In this document: positions 11,661 to 23,269 of the stretch, piece after piece
Numbering within the stretch: position 1 is the stretch's first letter
How the letters are laid out: each line of letters begins with the position of its first letter
Source: Paralvinella palmiformis
Lineage: Eukaryota > Annelida > Polychaeta > Terebellida > Alvinellidae
Length of the DNA: 64,000 bases
Assembly: GCA_025642065.1 (NCBI GenBank)
Contig: JAODUP010000569.1
Coordinates: 1 to 64,000 of the forward strand
Direction of reading: 5' to 3'
Position numbers and translations under genes: made by a program
Notes under the pieces: model-generated
What the model saw: the letters and a program-made list of their open reading frames with translations, nothing else
The model's database searches: none
Told to the model about the DNA's origin: nothing

Positions 11661-11838
11661 TTGCCGTCTAACTATTGTCTGATTGGATCTAGTTTGTTAG
11701 GATGTCTCATCCGTCACTTCCCCTCATTACGTTTGGCGGTTGTTCGGCCCGTTTAGCCTACCATTTGCACAAATATGCCTGTAAAATTATCAACATTTTT
11801 ACAAATATAACCAGCACAAATAGTAGTTGATCATTCTA

Positions 11839-12113
11839 TCTGTCCAACGCCAGACTAGAACACATTACTAGACAGCTGTGTAATCGGTGAAAGTCTGCCC
11901 AACGCCTGACTAGACAACATTACTAGTCAGCTGTGTAATCGGTGAAAGTCTATCCATCGCTTGACTATGTGACATTACTAGACAGCTGAGTAATCGGTCA
12001 AAATCTGTCCATCACCTGACTAAACCAGATTACTAGACAGCTGTGTAATCGCTGAAAGTCTGTTCAACGCCCAACTAGACCATACTACTAGATAGCTGTG
12101 TAATCAGTGAAAG
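11839..12113. repeat. 55-bp minisatellite, five units
   Basis: Five head-to-tail units of 55 bp share TCTGTCCAACGCC, ACATTACTAGACAGCTGTG and TAATCGGTGAAAG, with roughly 10-20% divergence between units. No coding frame and no CRISPR organisation (there are no unique spacers). Confidence 0.9.
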
Positions 12114-14000
12114 TCTCGGACAACTAAAGGAGTCCCGGAGAGAAGGTAGAGTACAATTTTATGATGTACAGAATATGAATTCTAATGAACTATAAGTGAT
12201 TAAATCTATGCATTTTACCTTTGTAAATATAGAACATTTCAGACAATGATATTTCATGAATGAAAGGATAATTGGTTAAACAGTGAGCTGGCCACGAGCT
12301 AAACATGTTAGAGCATGAGACTGGCGATATACTCGCGATGAGCCATTTTTTATGTTGCTGTCGTTGGATAATAGCAATACTTTCCAAGGCGTAAGTAATA
12401 CAGAGATTTGATGCCATGACCTTTAAGTATGCAGTGTTTTAGCAAGAGCACCACGAAAGTACCCATTTTTCAACCTGTACATTTTCACAAACAGAATCCG
12501 AAATAACTAATCGGTGGATGAAGGATCCCATATCCACAATCGTCACCAGTATTCGATCCCACAATCCGGAGTGTCCACCAAACAGAGATTTTATTTGGGA
12601 TCTACCTGTATGATATAAGCTTCTGGCTCTCTGTTATAATTAATTTAAGCTTGGCCCAATTGCCATCATTGACTTGAACCAGATTGTAAATACGAACACA
12701 AATTGTTTGTAAATCTTTTAAACCTTTCATATCTGCAGTGTGACCTGTTGCAAGTTTCTCTTTAATGCATAGGTTTTGTTTGTGTGTTGAAATAAACACG
12801 AGAAATTACGAAAATCGGTTCGGATTATTTAATATGTAGTGATAAAACAAAGCGAACAAATTATGGCTGAACTCTTTTAGAACACAACAACGGGCGTCGC
12901 AAAATTACAGTCATGTCACTTGTGTGACTGAGTTGGTACTTAGCTACAACGTATCAGCTGACATAATTGTCACGCCATGCACGTGTCACTAGTCGGACAC
13001 TTATAATACGTTAGGTATTTACATTTCAATCTCCCATAAATATAGGCAGTATCGTTAGCACCTTTTTAGAATAATGGGTTAACGAGCTCACAACAGAGTT
13101 TCAACAACAATAAAAAATGAAAATTAATGCGCCCAGATAACAATGAGAGATGGTCCAAAGTTAGAAGGACGTCTAAACCAGTGATAAGGACAGCAGTAAA
13201 ACTGAAAGATAAATACAATAAAAGAGATAACATTGAAATGATTTTTATAAAGTAGATTAGCTACAAGTGCCTCAGGTGATCTGCCAAAAACAGCTAATTG
13301 TCGCTTATTGCTAATAACAATAATATATCGAGTCATATATTATTCACCACTTACCGATTATAGTGGCATGCATATTGACATAAGATGCAGCCCCGGACGC
13401 GTCGTCATTCTCTGGAAGTTAAAAAAATTATATTATTTATTAGAATAAAAAAGACGTCACTCAAATCATGCAGAAAATAAGAACGAGATTTATAAAATGA
13501 GAACTGGAGGGGGTTGGGGGGTAGAAGCGACGCGATATTTTATTTCGCATAAAACATTCATCACAGACAGGAAACATAACTTAAATAGCAAACACATTTT
13601 TTTTGTATTAATGCAATGAAAATGAGAAATATTTGATAAATATCAAAACATGATAATTTTAAATATCGTTCAAAACTAACATTAGACAAGAGTATAACGC
13701 GCAGTCAATCCTTGAGTCGTTATTTTGGTTTTGTTACAATCTATTTTTAATCATCCCATTGTTTCTATCACGTGACTATTCGGTGTATGTATTGATTGTA
13801 TGGTCAATCTCTATTTCGCTTTTGCAGCATTTCTAACGATAAATGGATACCAACTGTGAGCACCTTGTCGTGGTAATCTTTTCAGTATAAACATTGTAAA
13901 ACTTATAACACGTTTCCAACATTCGTATTTCCAATACTTTAATTGCTACTTTAAATGTATGTAATGCTATAAAACTGTATGACTCTAAATAAATCTAATT

Positions 14001-14467
14001 ACAGTGAGAATCCGTTAATACGGATATCGCTTATCCAGCAAATGCCCCTTCCAACACACTATTATCTGTAACGGATTTAGCTCCATCATAAATGACTGTT
14101 TAATCCGGCAACGGGAATGTGTCATTTCAATGTAAAATGACCTCGATAATACGACAACACGAAAATGTTGCCAAATATTTCCGCTGGGTCAGTCATGCAA
14201 AACACACCGACATGTTGTCAGTAATGGTTAATAAACTCACCCACACGTAATAATTGCTATATATCGTAACCAATTACAATCCGCCTTGACCATACATACA
14301 GACACACGATGCTCCATTGCCTGCGGCTATCTCAGAGCCAATCGTAATCATTCTGGCTAATTACAAACACAAATGTGTGATTTTTCACGGACTCGACATC
14401 CTGACATTCACTTTTATCCGACATACTATCGTGCGACAAACCTTGTCGGAATAACGGGTTCTCTCTT
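14001..14467. mobile_element. pogo/Tigger-like MITE in a CTLR1 intron
   Basis: The left end CAGTGAGAATCCGTTAATAC follows TA. The right end, reverse-complemented, reads AGAGAGAACCCGTTATTCCG. They form an imperfect inverted repeat resembling Tigger-type termini (CAGTGAGACCTCGATAATACGG class). An internal ACCTCGATAATACGAC block at 14151 also matches. No transposase frame is present. Confidence 0.45.
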
Positions 14468-15269
14468 TATTTAAATTAACTTAAACTCCATCAACATCAA
14501 CAAGAAAGAAGGAAAAAACAGAAGAAAAAACGTTGTCTGTTAATGAATATAAATAACGAGTCAGAATTACCTTTCTTGCACAAGAAGTAAATATCATGCT
14601 TAAAATGACTTATCGTCGATGAACACTCTGTGTCTCTCCACGTGTCGTTTACGGCTATCCTGCCACATTCTCCGGATCCATTAGGTTCGACATCCAGCCA
14701 ATTCTTATAGGATAACGGTTTGCCGTCGATCCAGGTCCACTCCGCTTCTCCGGTCTCGTTCATCAGGAACAGTCCAATCCAGTAATCCGTGGTGTTAGTG
14801 TCACTGTCGGGGAACAAGAGTATAATTTAACGAACCGCTTATTTTGATCGTCTATCTTGATATTTGTTTTGTCAGTTAAACATTATTAATATGAGATTAT
14901 TAAAATCCTTATAAAATGATGCCGCTCTAACTAAATCTTATTCTGGATGAGAAGAGATCAAAGATTTGTCTACGTCATTGCTGTCTGCAAAACGAATTGT
15001 TTAAACGTGGCCCAGTGAAGGCTCTTTACAATAATCTTTCGGTGAAAGTAACCTGTAAGCTCGACCAGGGCTTTGTTTATTACTATGTTAATTGATACAT
15101 TATACACAGGCATCCTTAAATTGGATTAGCTCAGCGTCGGTTACCTTTTAAGTATAAGATGACACATCCTCTATTATTAAATATAAGATGATAGTTATAT
15201 ATCGTCTTATATTTAAACATAATAGAGAACGCTCTGATTATAGGAACCACCGGAGAAATGATTCAGGCC

Positions 15270-15521
15270 GCACAACAACAACAACAATAACAACAATAAT
15301 AATACTAATAGTTAGTAGTAGTAGTAGTAATAATAATAATAGTAGTAGTAAGAGTAGTAGTAGTAATAATAGTAGTAGTAATAGTAGTAGTAGACTAGTA
15401 GTAGTAGTAGCAGTAGTAGTAGTAGTAAACTAGTAGTAGTAGTAGCAGTAGTAATATAACATCACCAGAAATAACAACAACAATAGTGATAATAATAATA
15501 ATTATTATTATTATTATAATA

Positions 15522-15561
<40 letters not shown>

Positions 15562-15680
15562 TGTTATTATTATTATTATTATTACGTTACCAACAATAAT
15601 AACAGCAATAAAATTAACTATAACAATAATAGTAACAACAGTAAGGACAACAACAAAAAGAATAACAATAGTATATATTT
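15270..15680. repeat. Trinucleotide-rich tract (AAC, AAT, AGT/TAG)
   Basis: About 400 bp of interrupted trinucleotide repeats: CAACAA, AATAAT, a long TAG/AGT block (15310-15450) and a TTA/ATT block (15490-15585). It lies in the intron between the two CTLD exons of CTLR1. Confidence 0.9.
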
Positions 15681-16929
15681 AAGGCCCGGATATTAGTTTA
15701 ATGCTATAATGAAAACAAAATAAACTATTACGTGATGGTAGTTAGAAAGTCCCTTTCCTCAGCGTTCTCTATACTGGTTAGATTGGCTCCTTTCTGTTCA
15801 CATTGTGTTTTGGCATTAGTTTCCAAGTCTCCGCTGACTTGGAAACGTAATAACAAAAGACATCGTTTCCAACCCAATCATCATCACAACCGCCTGGAAA
15901 GTATACAGACATAATCAGATTGATCCCGACAATGAGGAGGATGTACATGATTTTTTTTAAATATTCGCTATACCTCCACAACGTGGAGAAACTTGGTGAA
16001 ACATTACTGGTGAAACAAAAACTTGGTGAAACATTAAACCGCAAACGCAAAGTAAAACACAAGGTCAACAAAAAATATTATAGGCGACTAGAATGTAGAT
16101 TATATAATGAAATCGCGACAATTTAAATGACTAGATAGATAGACAGGACTAAAATGTTTGGCTAAAAGATAGACTAAGTTATGCTCGACCAAATACGGCT
16201 TAAAAGTGTTCTATTTTGCCAGGCTAACTTCTAAAGTTTCTTTGGTTAATTCATATATTTAAATGTTAATACTTTCTAATCCAGATATGATTGCCTGATT
16301 GGAAATTGATTTCAAAGGTGACATTTGACATCTGAAGTAGCACTAAGATATACCGGTAAACGGACATAATCTCCTCCGGATATAATCACCTGAAAATATT
16401 TGATAAAGACACCCTTCTACGGAACCAAGATGTCTATACCACCAAACGAATGAGATACGACGCTCTTGGGTACGGGTTGTCTTGAGTACGAATTGTCTTG
16501 TTACCGAAGCTGCTTTCAAATTGAGTCGTGAAATGCGCTACTGTGCCCAATAACATTTATTCATAATTACAAAAATCAGATAATTCTACATATAACTATT
16601 GATATCGATTTTCGTTATAAAGCCATGAATCATTATCATCTACTTCTTTCATTTCTATTTTCACTCCATGACTGCATCAGTTTAGATCAAAATAACGATT
16701 GATGTCCGTTTACACACAGATCCAGATTTAGACGGCTGCTAAAACCCTGGACTTTCTTCTCCCGATTACTGAATTTCTTGACAATGAAATAGCATCAGCC
16801 ATTAAACCGACTCCAAAAAATAAGGGTAATAATATTGACTCAAAGTATCGACTTTACCAGGAAGGTAAAGTAATAAGGGCATACGTTGTATTTAGACAGG
16901 AGCCAGGATATCAAGACAATTCCTGAGTT

Positions 16930-17475
16930 TCTTGGGGATATTGGCTACTGTATTCGATGGAAACGGAAATGTAACAAATACTAGAAAATATGATCATATC
17001 ACCCCAATTCTTCAAAAACTACATTGGCTACCTGTTAGACAGAGTATCCATTTCAATTTTGTTTTAATAACTTATAAATCTAGTAATGATATGGCGCTCG
17101 AATACCTGTCTGAACTGGTGTCCATAAGAAAGTCATCCCGAAAACTCAGGTAATCCAGTCAGATACTATTGCAGGTGCCAGTATCTCGGCTCAAGTGATA
17201 TGGTGATTGTGCAATTAGTGTTGCAGCCCCCACTTTGTGGAATAGGTTGCCGGCAAATATTAGAAATGCGTCGTCCCTTGAAAAGTTTAAATCTCTTCTA
17301 AAAACACACCTATTTAAGGTCGCTTTCACAGATAAATAATTACTAACTTTGAAATCATTACAGGGTTCTTACAGACATATTATTTGGGGTATTGTTATAG
17401 TACATACTTGTACAGCACATTTGAATGGCTCCTGCAAGTAAGGGCACTTTATTAATTATACATTATTATCATTAT
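16930..17475 (+). mobile_element. CR1/L2-like LINE 3' end
   Basis: Plus-strand frames encode RKYDHITPILQKLHWLPVRQ, then YLSELVSIRKSSRKLR, VAAPTLWNRLPANIRN and KFKSLLKTHLFKVAF, the C-terminal blocks of CR1/L2-like LINE proteins, with a stop at 17153. The tail TGTACAGC...GAATGGCTCCTGCAAGTAAGG...CTTTATT ends in a short ATT-type repeat. It is 5'-truncated and lies in the presumed large first intron of CTLR1. Confidence 0.7.
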
Positions 17476-17526
17476 CAATTGAACTGTATGTTAAAATATA
17501 TGTTTATATATTTTTGTTCTTCATAT

Positions 17527-17602
17527 GAGGCGATTATGTTCTGAGGGGATTGTGTCTTGAGTGGATTATGTCCTAAGGGGGATATGTACGAGGGGATTAT
17601 GT
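17527..17602. repeat. Short tandem repeat of a GGGGATTATGTCCT-like unit
   Basis: Four or so imperfect 17-20-bp units (GGCGATTATGTTCTGAG, GGGATTGTGTCTTGAG, GGATTATGTCCTAAG, GGGATTATGTCCTGG). Confidence 0.7.
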
Positions 17603-17887
17603 CCTGGATTCGGATATGGATTCCATGCCACAGTTGCTTCGTCCATAATATAATTGTCTATATTTCATAGTCTATTCTCAATATGTGATTCACAACCACC
17701 GCTCTTAGCACCGGGTATTTCTATTTCATGATGGTTTGTCAATCTCTGATCGAGGCACTCAAATACCAGTTTGGTTCATATTCCATACAACATTTAGAAA
17801 TTAGAGTTTGTAAACATTGGTCTCTAATATTAATCACGGTGACATCATTAGCGTATACAAACTAGTTAATAAAAAAAAACACCCAAT

Positions 17888-18872
17888 AACACTATAGACT
17901 GATCCAGGTGAAATGCGTTCCACCGGTTACCAACTGCGGTCTCGGCTTAGAAACAGCTATGGCGCCCACTGTTAATATGGGATGGCAACTTTTCACCAAC
18001 GGTAAATACTGGAAATTATTTCATATTACAAGGAGATTGAGACTAGTATTTCAGCTATACGATTGTGTCTTTCCAAGGGATTTAACACAAACTTTATCAG
18101 GATATAACCTAATGATTGCGCTGACCGATCTTTCCAGATGAATGACACAGCTAGGCCTTAGTTATTTATGTTGACTTGTAGGGGATTAGTTTTAGCATGA
18201 GTTTCAATCGATTAAATAACTGATTTTATAATTAAACTTTTAGTTGAATTTTTAAAATATTATTTGTACTTGTACCTGGGAACCAAGCATATATGTATCA
18301 CCGGTATATTATTAAATAATTTTTTTATCACTTTAGAGTATTAACACCCTTGATATTAATATGTAATAAACATTGCACGAATGCCTGGTTCAGAAAATAA
18401 AACAGTTCACTTTCAATACAAGTTATCATGAATAAATGCCAGTGTTACAGTAATATTAGAATTACCCATTGAATTATAATATATGTGATCACTGATTTTA
18501 TCCATTCACATCGTCATGTCATATGGCAAAGGTTCTACAAAAATACGTTTGAACTAGACAGGCCAGACCATGACAGCCATGCAAACCGGGCTGAACATTA
18601 CTTAGTTTAGTGGCATATATCTATTGGATGAAGTTTATGTCATTCATATTAAATGCAAAATTATGATCTGGAGATCACTTACCATTAGTGGACTATAAAT
18701 AAAATCCAAATATAGCTGGTAAATAGCCTAAATACAGCTTTTCAATGCGACATTTATCGGCCACTACACGCGTAAATCAAAATGCAACACAGTTATTCTC
18801 ACCTAATACAGTTGTGTGAAATTCAGCCGCAAGATGGCGCCAGGGGTTATTGAATCGGTCTATTAGTGGCCT
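17888..18872. mobile_element. Possible MITE with imperfect inverted ends
   Basis: The left sequence CACTATAGACTGATCCAG and the reverse complement of the right sequence, CACTAATAGACCGATTCA, are similar. The inside is AT-rich with no transposase. A plus-strand frame at 17908-18141 is unrecognised. Flanking duplication was not established. Confidence 0.3.
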
Positions 18873-19104
18873 GTAAACTTTTAAATGTTAAAGAAATATT
18901 TATGAGAATATTTATGTTATCTTAGCTGATCTTTTTATGTCAAGGCGCCTTTATGCTAACTACTTAAGCAACCCTATTTATAGTTATTTTTAAATTACTG
19001 TGTATTTTTCAAAGCAAGACTTTACTAACTTCATACATCAGTTACCACTATCTTCAAAGATAAGTTTGTGCAACAGAATGCTGTCATGAAGCGACTCCTT
19101 TTAA

Positions 19105-19218
19105 AAATAATATAGTATTTGAGGTACTATTATATTAAATATTATTTGTTTAGCACCTTTGAATGGCTCCTACTTGTAAGGGCGCTTTATTCAATATACA
19201 TTATTATTATTTTTTAAA
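19105..19218 (+). mobile_element. Short LINE 3' tail inserted in an older repeat
   Basis: TTTGAATGGCTCCTACTTG followed by AAGGGCGCTTTATTCAATAT and ATT repeats is the same 3' end as at 17.4 and 33.0 kb. The flanks (GAAGCGACTCCTTTTAAAA ... TTTTAAACTGATAGCTTAA) are joined directly in a paralogous stretch at about 60590-60630, which looks like the unoccupied site. Confidence 0.6.
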
Positions 19219-19450
19219 CTGATAGCTTAATTGCTACTAGAAAACTGCTATACAATCTATATAGTTATATTAAAGAGTTTTAGTATTATTAATATCAAGC
19301 AAATTAAAACTAACCTTGAATGTCATGGTTTAGATTTGAACATAACTTGGCCTAGGAAAGATAAAACTCTTCCCACATAATACTAAGGAGAATTGTATGC
19401 ACGTAATCTTTCAGTGTAATATTTTGGGTTATGTAACATACAATGCTGTA

Positions 19451-19723
19451 TCAGCTGAAGACTAAACATTTGACGTAGATGGTTGTGCTGGTTAGCGTCA
19501 TTTCTTTCCCCGAAATTGCGTTTCCACGAGACATCTTCAACGAGGTTTGTTTCTTCTCATTTGTTTGATTTAGCATCTTGACCTTTTCCTGACATAGTTG
19601 AATTTCCGCTCTTCGCCTTTCTGTTCCGTGGTAGGATATGTGTATTTCTGCGCCATTTGTTTTGTCTATAGTAAGTTTCACTTTGTTCTTCAGCTGTTCT
19701 ATTTTAAACGTTATGCGTAACAT
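19451..19723 (-). CDS. Unrecognised 90-residue frame
   Basis: A Lys/Thr/Glu-rich frame beginning LRITFKIEQLKNKVKLTIDK after the first Met, with no recognised domain, signal peptide or membrane segment. It lies alone in the presumed CTLR1 first intron. It could be an exon of another gene or chance. No splice evidence was found. Confidence 0.12.
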   Translation of the reverse strand: MLRITFKIEQLKNKVKLTIDKTNGAEIHISYHGTERRRAEIQLCQEKVKMLNQTNEKKQTSLKMSRGNAISGKEMTLTSTTIYVKCLVFS

Positions 19724-19739
19724 TGAACTCGCTTACGAC

Positions 19740-20233
19740 TTTGACCCGACCCTAATTCGGTGGTATGTTCTCACGCATCCCCCCTCCCCCCACCCACCCG
19801 CCTAACAGATAAATGTATTCATAATCGTCGGTTACCTGTCGCTTGAAGCTATTGCATTTAAGCTTTCCGAGTTTCTCATTTAATGCTACTTAGTTGGTTA
19901 AAGCGATGTTAATGGCTCCCAGCTATATCATTTTGCTTCGTGCACAAACTCTCGTCAGTATCACTCACAAATATCAAGTACACTAGCTAACACCTTTCGG
20001 CATTCAGCTATCACGAGACCATAGAAAATCGTCACTTAATGTCTACTTGCCTGACATCCGTCACGTTTGCTCAATGAAAGCTAAGTTTTGGAGCCTCAGA
20101 ACGAGGTTCAAGCTTGAGTGATTTATAACTATGGCTGTCAAACACTCTTTTACCCATGTATCATCCCTTTAAGACATCACCTCTGACTTGGCTTCGTGTC
20201 TGAATTGGCTTGTTTTGTGATAACTGTGATACA

Positions 20234-20269
<36 letters not shown>

Positions 20270-21780
20270 CCCACACCTGTCAATTTCAGCTATTTTTATC
20301 AATATTTAGACGAGAGCAACCTGTCTACCATAGAGTGAAGGCATTTCAAATCAAACACACTAATATTAAATATTGCCATAACCTGATTAACTGAAGTCGA
20401 CAGAACGGTGTAGTCCTACACCATGAATGTCTCCACTTCGCTTTGTTCGTTTTGTTTACAATCATCAGTAGATTGAGAAAGCCTTCGAGTTGGTTGACCG
20501 ATGTCTCTTGCACGAAGATGCCAAAACACAAAGCAGTTAATTTCGAGCAGTCAAAGGCCCACAAGGACGACTCAGGATGTTTTTAGCCTACGTTGTTTAC
20601 AGAAGAAAGGTTGAAATATTGGGATTACGAATCAGTTTAAGGCCGAATAAATGGCATAGATAGCTGTTGTGGTCGTTGGCTGTAGTTATCTGATGGAAGT
20701 TCGAACACACGAGGCTGATAGGGCACTGAATAGTGGTGTTGTAACACGTTCGTGTATGAGTTCCTTCTTTTTCTTTCTGACAATAAACTACCTTGTATTT
20801 GGACGATTTAAGTCCTAAACTGTCTTTCTTATTTTTTCTGAAAGTCATATCAAATATCGGTTGAGAATGGCTCAACTTCGTCTGGTTATTTAAATCCAAA
20901 CACACACACACACACACTACCATGGGTCAAATATATCAAGTTGATAGGCGCTTTAATGTAGAACCCACCACACCTAACTGCAAATACTTATGGACGCTAA
21001 ATTCGGCGTGGATGAACGTTCACTTAGTGATGAACGGAAACGTATGAGGATTAGCTGTTAGATTTGAGACGATATTTCGTTCTAGTTGGGTAATAATCTA
21101 TTGTGCAGTATTATTACTTTGTTTTGGGGAGCTAAATCACTTAACTGCTTGCATATGGAGATAGTGTACATCGTCTCACGTGGTCAACAAACTGTATTCT
21201 TTATTAACACGCCGAGGTCTATAAAAGGCCTAACCTTTCATTCAGGTTAGAGAACAACTTCGACGGGAGACTAGTCGGGCGTCTATCGGTACGGTTCATA
21301 TAGGTAGGATTTATTTAGTTATTCGAACCCAGAATAAAGCTTAGGTCAGCATCTGAGGTGTCGAAATGTTTTATAGACAGGTTTCGTTTGGACCCCAGCA
21401 AATTACTGTTGACTACCAACCGTGCTGTCAAAGTAGTTATCATTTGTATGTAGTAAGTCGCCATTGAACCACACGCACGTGTTGCTTGCTGCGAGCTGCG
21501 GTGTCAAATGGTAGGTTTTACCTGCTTCCGCTTTTTAAGTAGCCTGCATGTAACCGCTTTCTTGTGGACTTATTTGTCCCGTGCGAAAAGTGAATTAGTT
21601 GGGCCCCACAGGCTGAGTAGCCCAGACACATGCATAGGTATGCGTACACATATATATCGATATATGGACGTGTAGAAATGTCATATTTATATTGATGTAT
21701 GAATAGTTCATTTAGATTGAGGTAGATGTACCAAAGGATGTTTAGAAACATTAATGATCTGTACCTGTTGCCTCACTATA
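19740..21780. other. Non-coding, no gene recognised
   Basis: Intergenic or intronic sequence with a (CA)n(GA)n tract at 20230-20270 and a short (CA)n at 20900. The two minus-strand frames at 20346-20564 and 20597-20923 match nothing I recognise. Confidence 0.4.
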
Positions 21781-21789
21781 TGTAGCCTA

Positions 21790-21871
21790 AAACACACATA
21801 CACGCACGCACACACACGCAAGCACACACACACACACATATGCACACCTACAACATACCTACACTACCTAC

Positions 21872-21910
<39 letters not shown>

Positions 21911-21962
21911 TACACATATAAATATATATATATATATGTGTGTGTGTGTAATGGGCTATGTC

Positions 21963-22013
<51 letters not shown>

Positions 22014-22222
22014 CGATGAAAATATATGCGCAAATGAAAGCCAAGATGATATGATTGGAAAAATATATTATCTTTAATTGTGTATATAATATTAGCTTCA
22101 GTCGTTGTATGTGATCATGTTTATCACATTTTCGTAATGACATAATTTGTAATTAATTACATGCAACTGACATAAAATAGTAGATAGGTCACATTGATTA
22201 ATCACATATTACTCACGCAGAC

Positions 22223-22295
<73 letters not shown>

Positions 22296-22335
22296 TGGGA
22301 GACGGACGGACAGAGAGAGCGAGAGAGAGTTAATT
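21790..22335. repeat. Cluster of (CA)n, (TA)n and (GA)n microsatellites
   Basis: (CA)n with variants at 21790-21850, (TA)n at 21875-21925 and 21966-22011, and (TA)n running into (GA)n at 22230-22330. They lie just 3' of the presumed CTLR1 signal-peptide exon. Confidence 0.9.
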
Positions 22336-22939
22336 ACCCAAAAATCAACTCACCTTGACAGGAAGTACACAAGCTCAGTGCGATGATTACAATAACACTA
22401 ACCCTAATATCCATGTCTACACTAATTAATGCCACCTAGTTTTCTCCACAAAATGTGTGCTATCAACCTTTCAAATTCTCGTCTCCACAAAGTCCTCAAT
22501 CGACTGTGAATAGCCAACTGCTTGACATAAGAACAGGTAAACGTCACGTGACCCGTAATAAAAACCCATCTACTAAGTTCTTTTGTTGGTGGATAGGGGG
22601 GGGGGGTCATAACATATGTAACTCGGTCTGATGGTGATATATGTTTACTGAACACTTTTTAGTATTACTAAGCACTACGTTTCGACTGATTGTGGGTGTG
22701 TATGTGCATGTGTATAGGTGCGTGTATGCCTGCGTGTGCGTGCGTGCAACACTTAACACTAATTCTGTATAACTATTTTGTCTTAAGATGACGCATAGTT
22801 GCTGTTTTCTGTCAAATATGTTGTTGCTAATAAGAATACGGGAGGTTTTGTTGACAGGTGTCACATGGGAAGGGACTTCAGCGCGGTATTTTCAGTTGTA
22901 TTCCGTACGAGCATCTATAGCTCTTACCCGATAGTGTGT

Positions 22940-23100
22940 TTATCCATAGAACGCCAGCACCGTGGTTCAATACCCGATCTAGCTATGTCTGAAGGGCGTT
23001 TCATCTTTCACGTCGCCACATTAACCTTGTACGTGGCTTGGCCCATTTTGACTACTGTGTGCACATATGCGGCTGTACTACACCAGTGTTCTGGTAATGG
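22940..23100 (+). mobile_element. tRNA-derived SINE, copy 1
   Basis: The B-box-like CCGTGGTTCAATACCCG is followed by CTATGTCTGAAGGGCGTTTC and a tail ending TGTGCACATATGCGGC. The same body recurs on the minus strand at 40.3 and 58.3 kb. The A-box half is poorly preserved. Confidence 0.5.
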
Positions 23101-23268
<168 letters not shown>

Positions 23269-23269
23269 T

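Larger units (their letters stand above)
13120..22414 (-). pseudogene. CTLR1: C-type lectin receptor gene, apparently inactivated
   Basis: Inferred exons: signal peptide 22414-22354 (begins MDIRVSVIVIIALSLC); CTLD first half 15893-15732 (CDDDW, CYYV); CTLD second half 14803-14571 (DYWIGL, W-T-W-I-D-G, WLDVEPN, final YFLCKKG); linker 13411-13355 (ends SYVNMHATIIG); a transmembrane-like exon from 13201. The CTLD second half keeps the EPN motif that in mannose-type CTLDs ligates Ca2+ and sugar. It is the only copy here to do so. Two lesions are visible. The CTLD first-half exon is 162 nt, whereas the three paralogues have 160 nt; this puts a frameshift just after the conserved TW, and QCEQKGANLTSIENAEE continues in another frame. 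The transmembrane exon reads only VLLLSLSLV before a stop. The signal exon lies 6.5 kb upstream, so its assignment is tentative; a contiguous alternative start is MYILLIVG at about 15953. Confidence 0.65.

Noticed and set aside
11839..12113. CRISPR-like direct repeats
   Set aside because: Units are contiguous with no unique spacers, and the context is eukaryotic. It is a minisatellite.
15188..15433. Ser/Asn-rich 81-residue frame
   Set aside because: Translation of the AAC/AAT/AGT trinucleotide tract.
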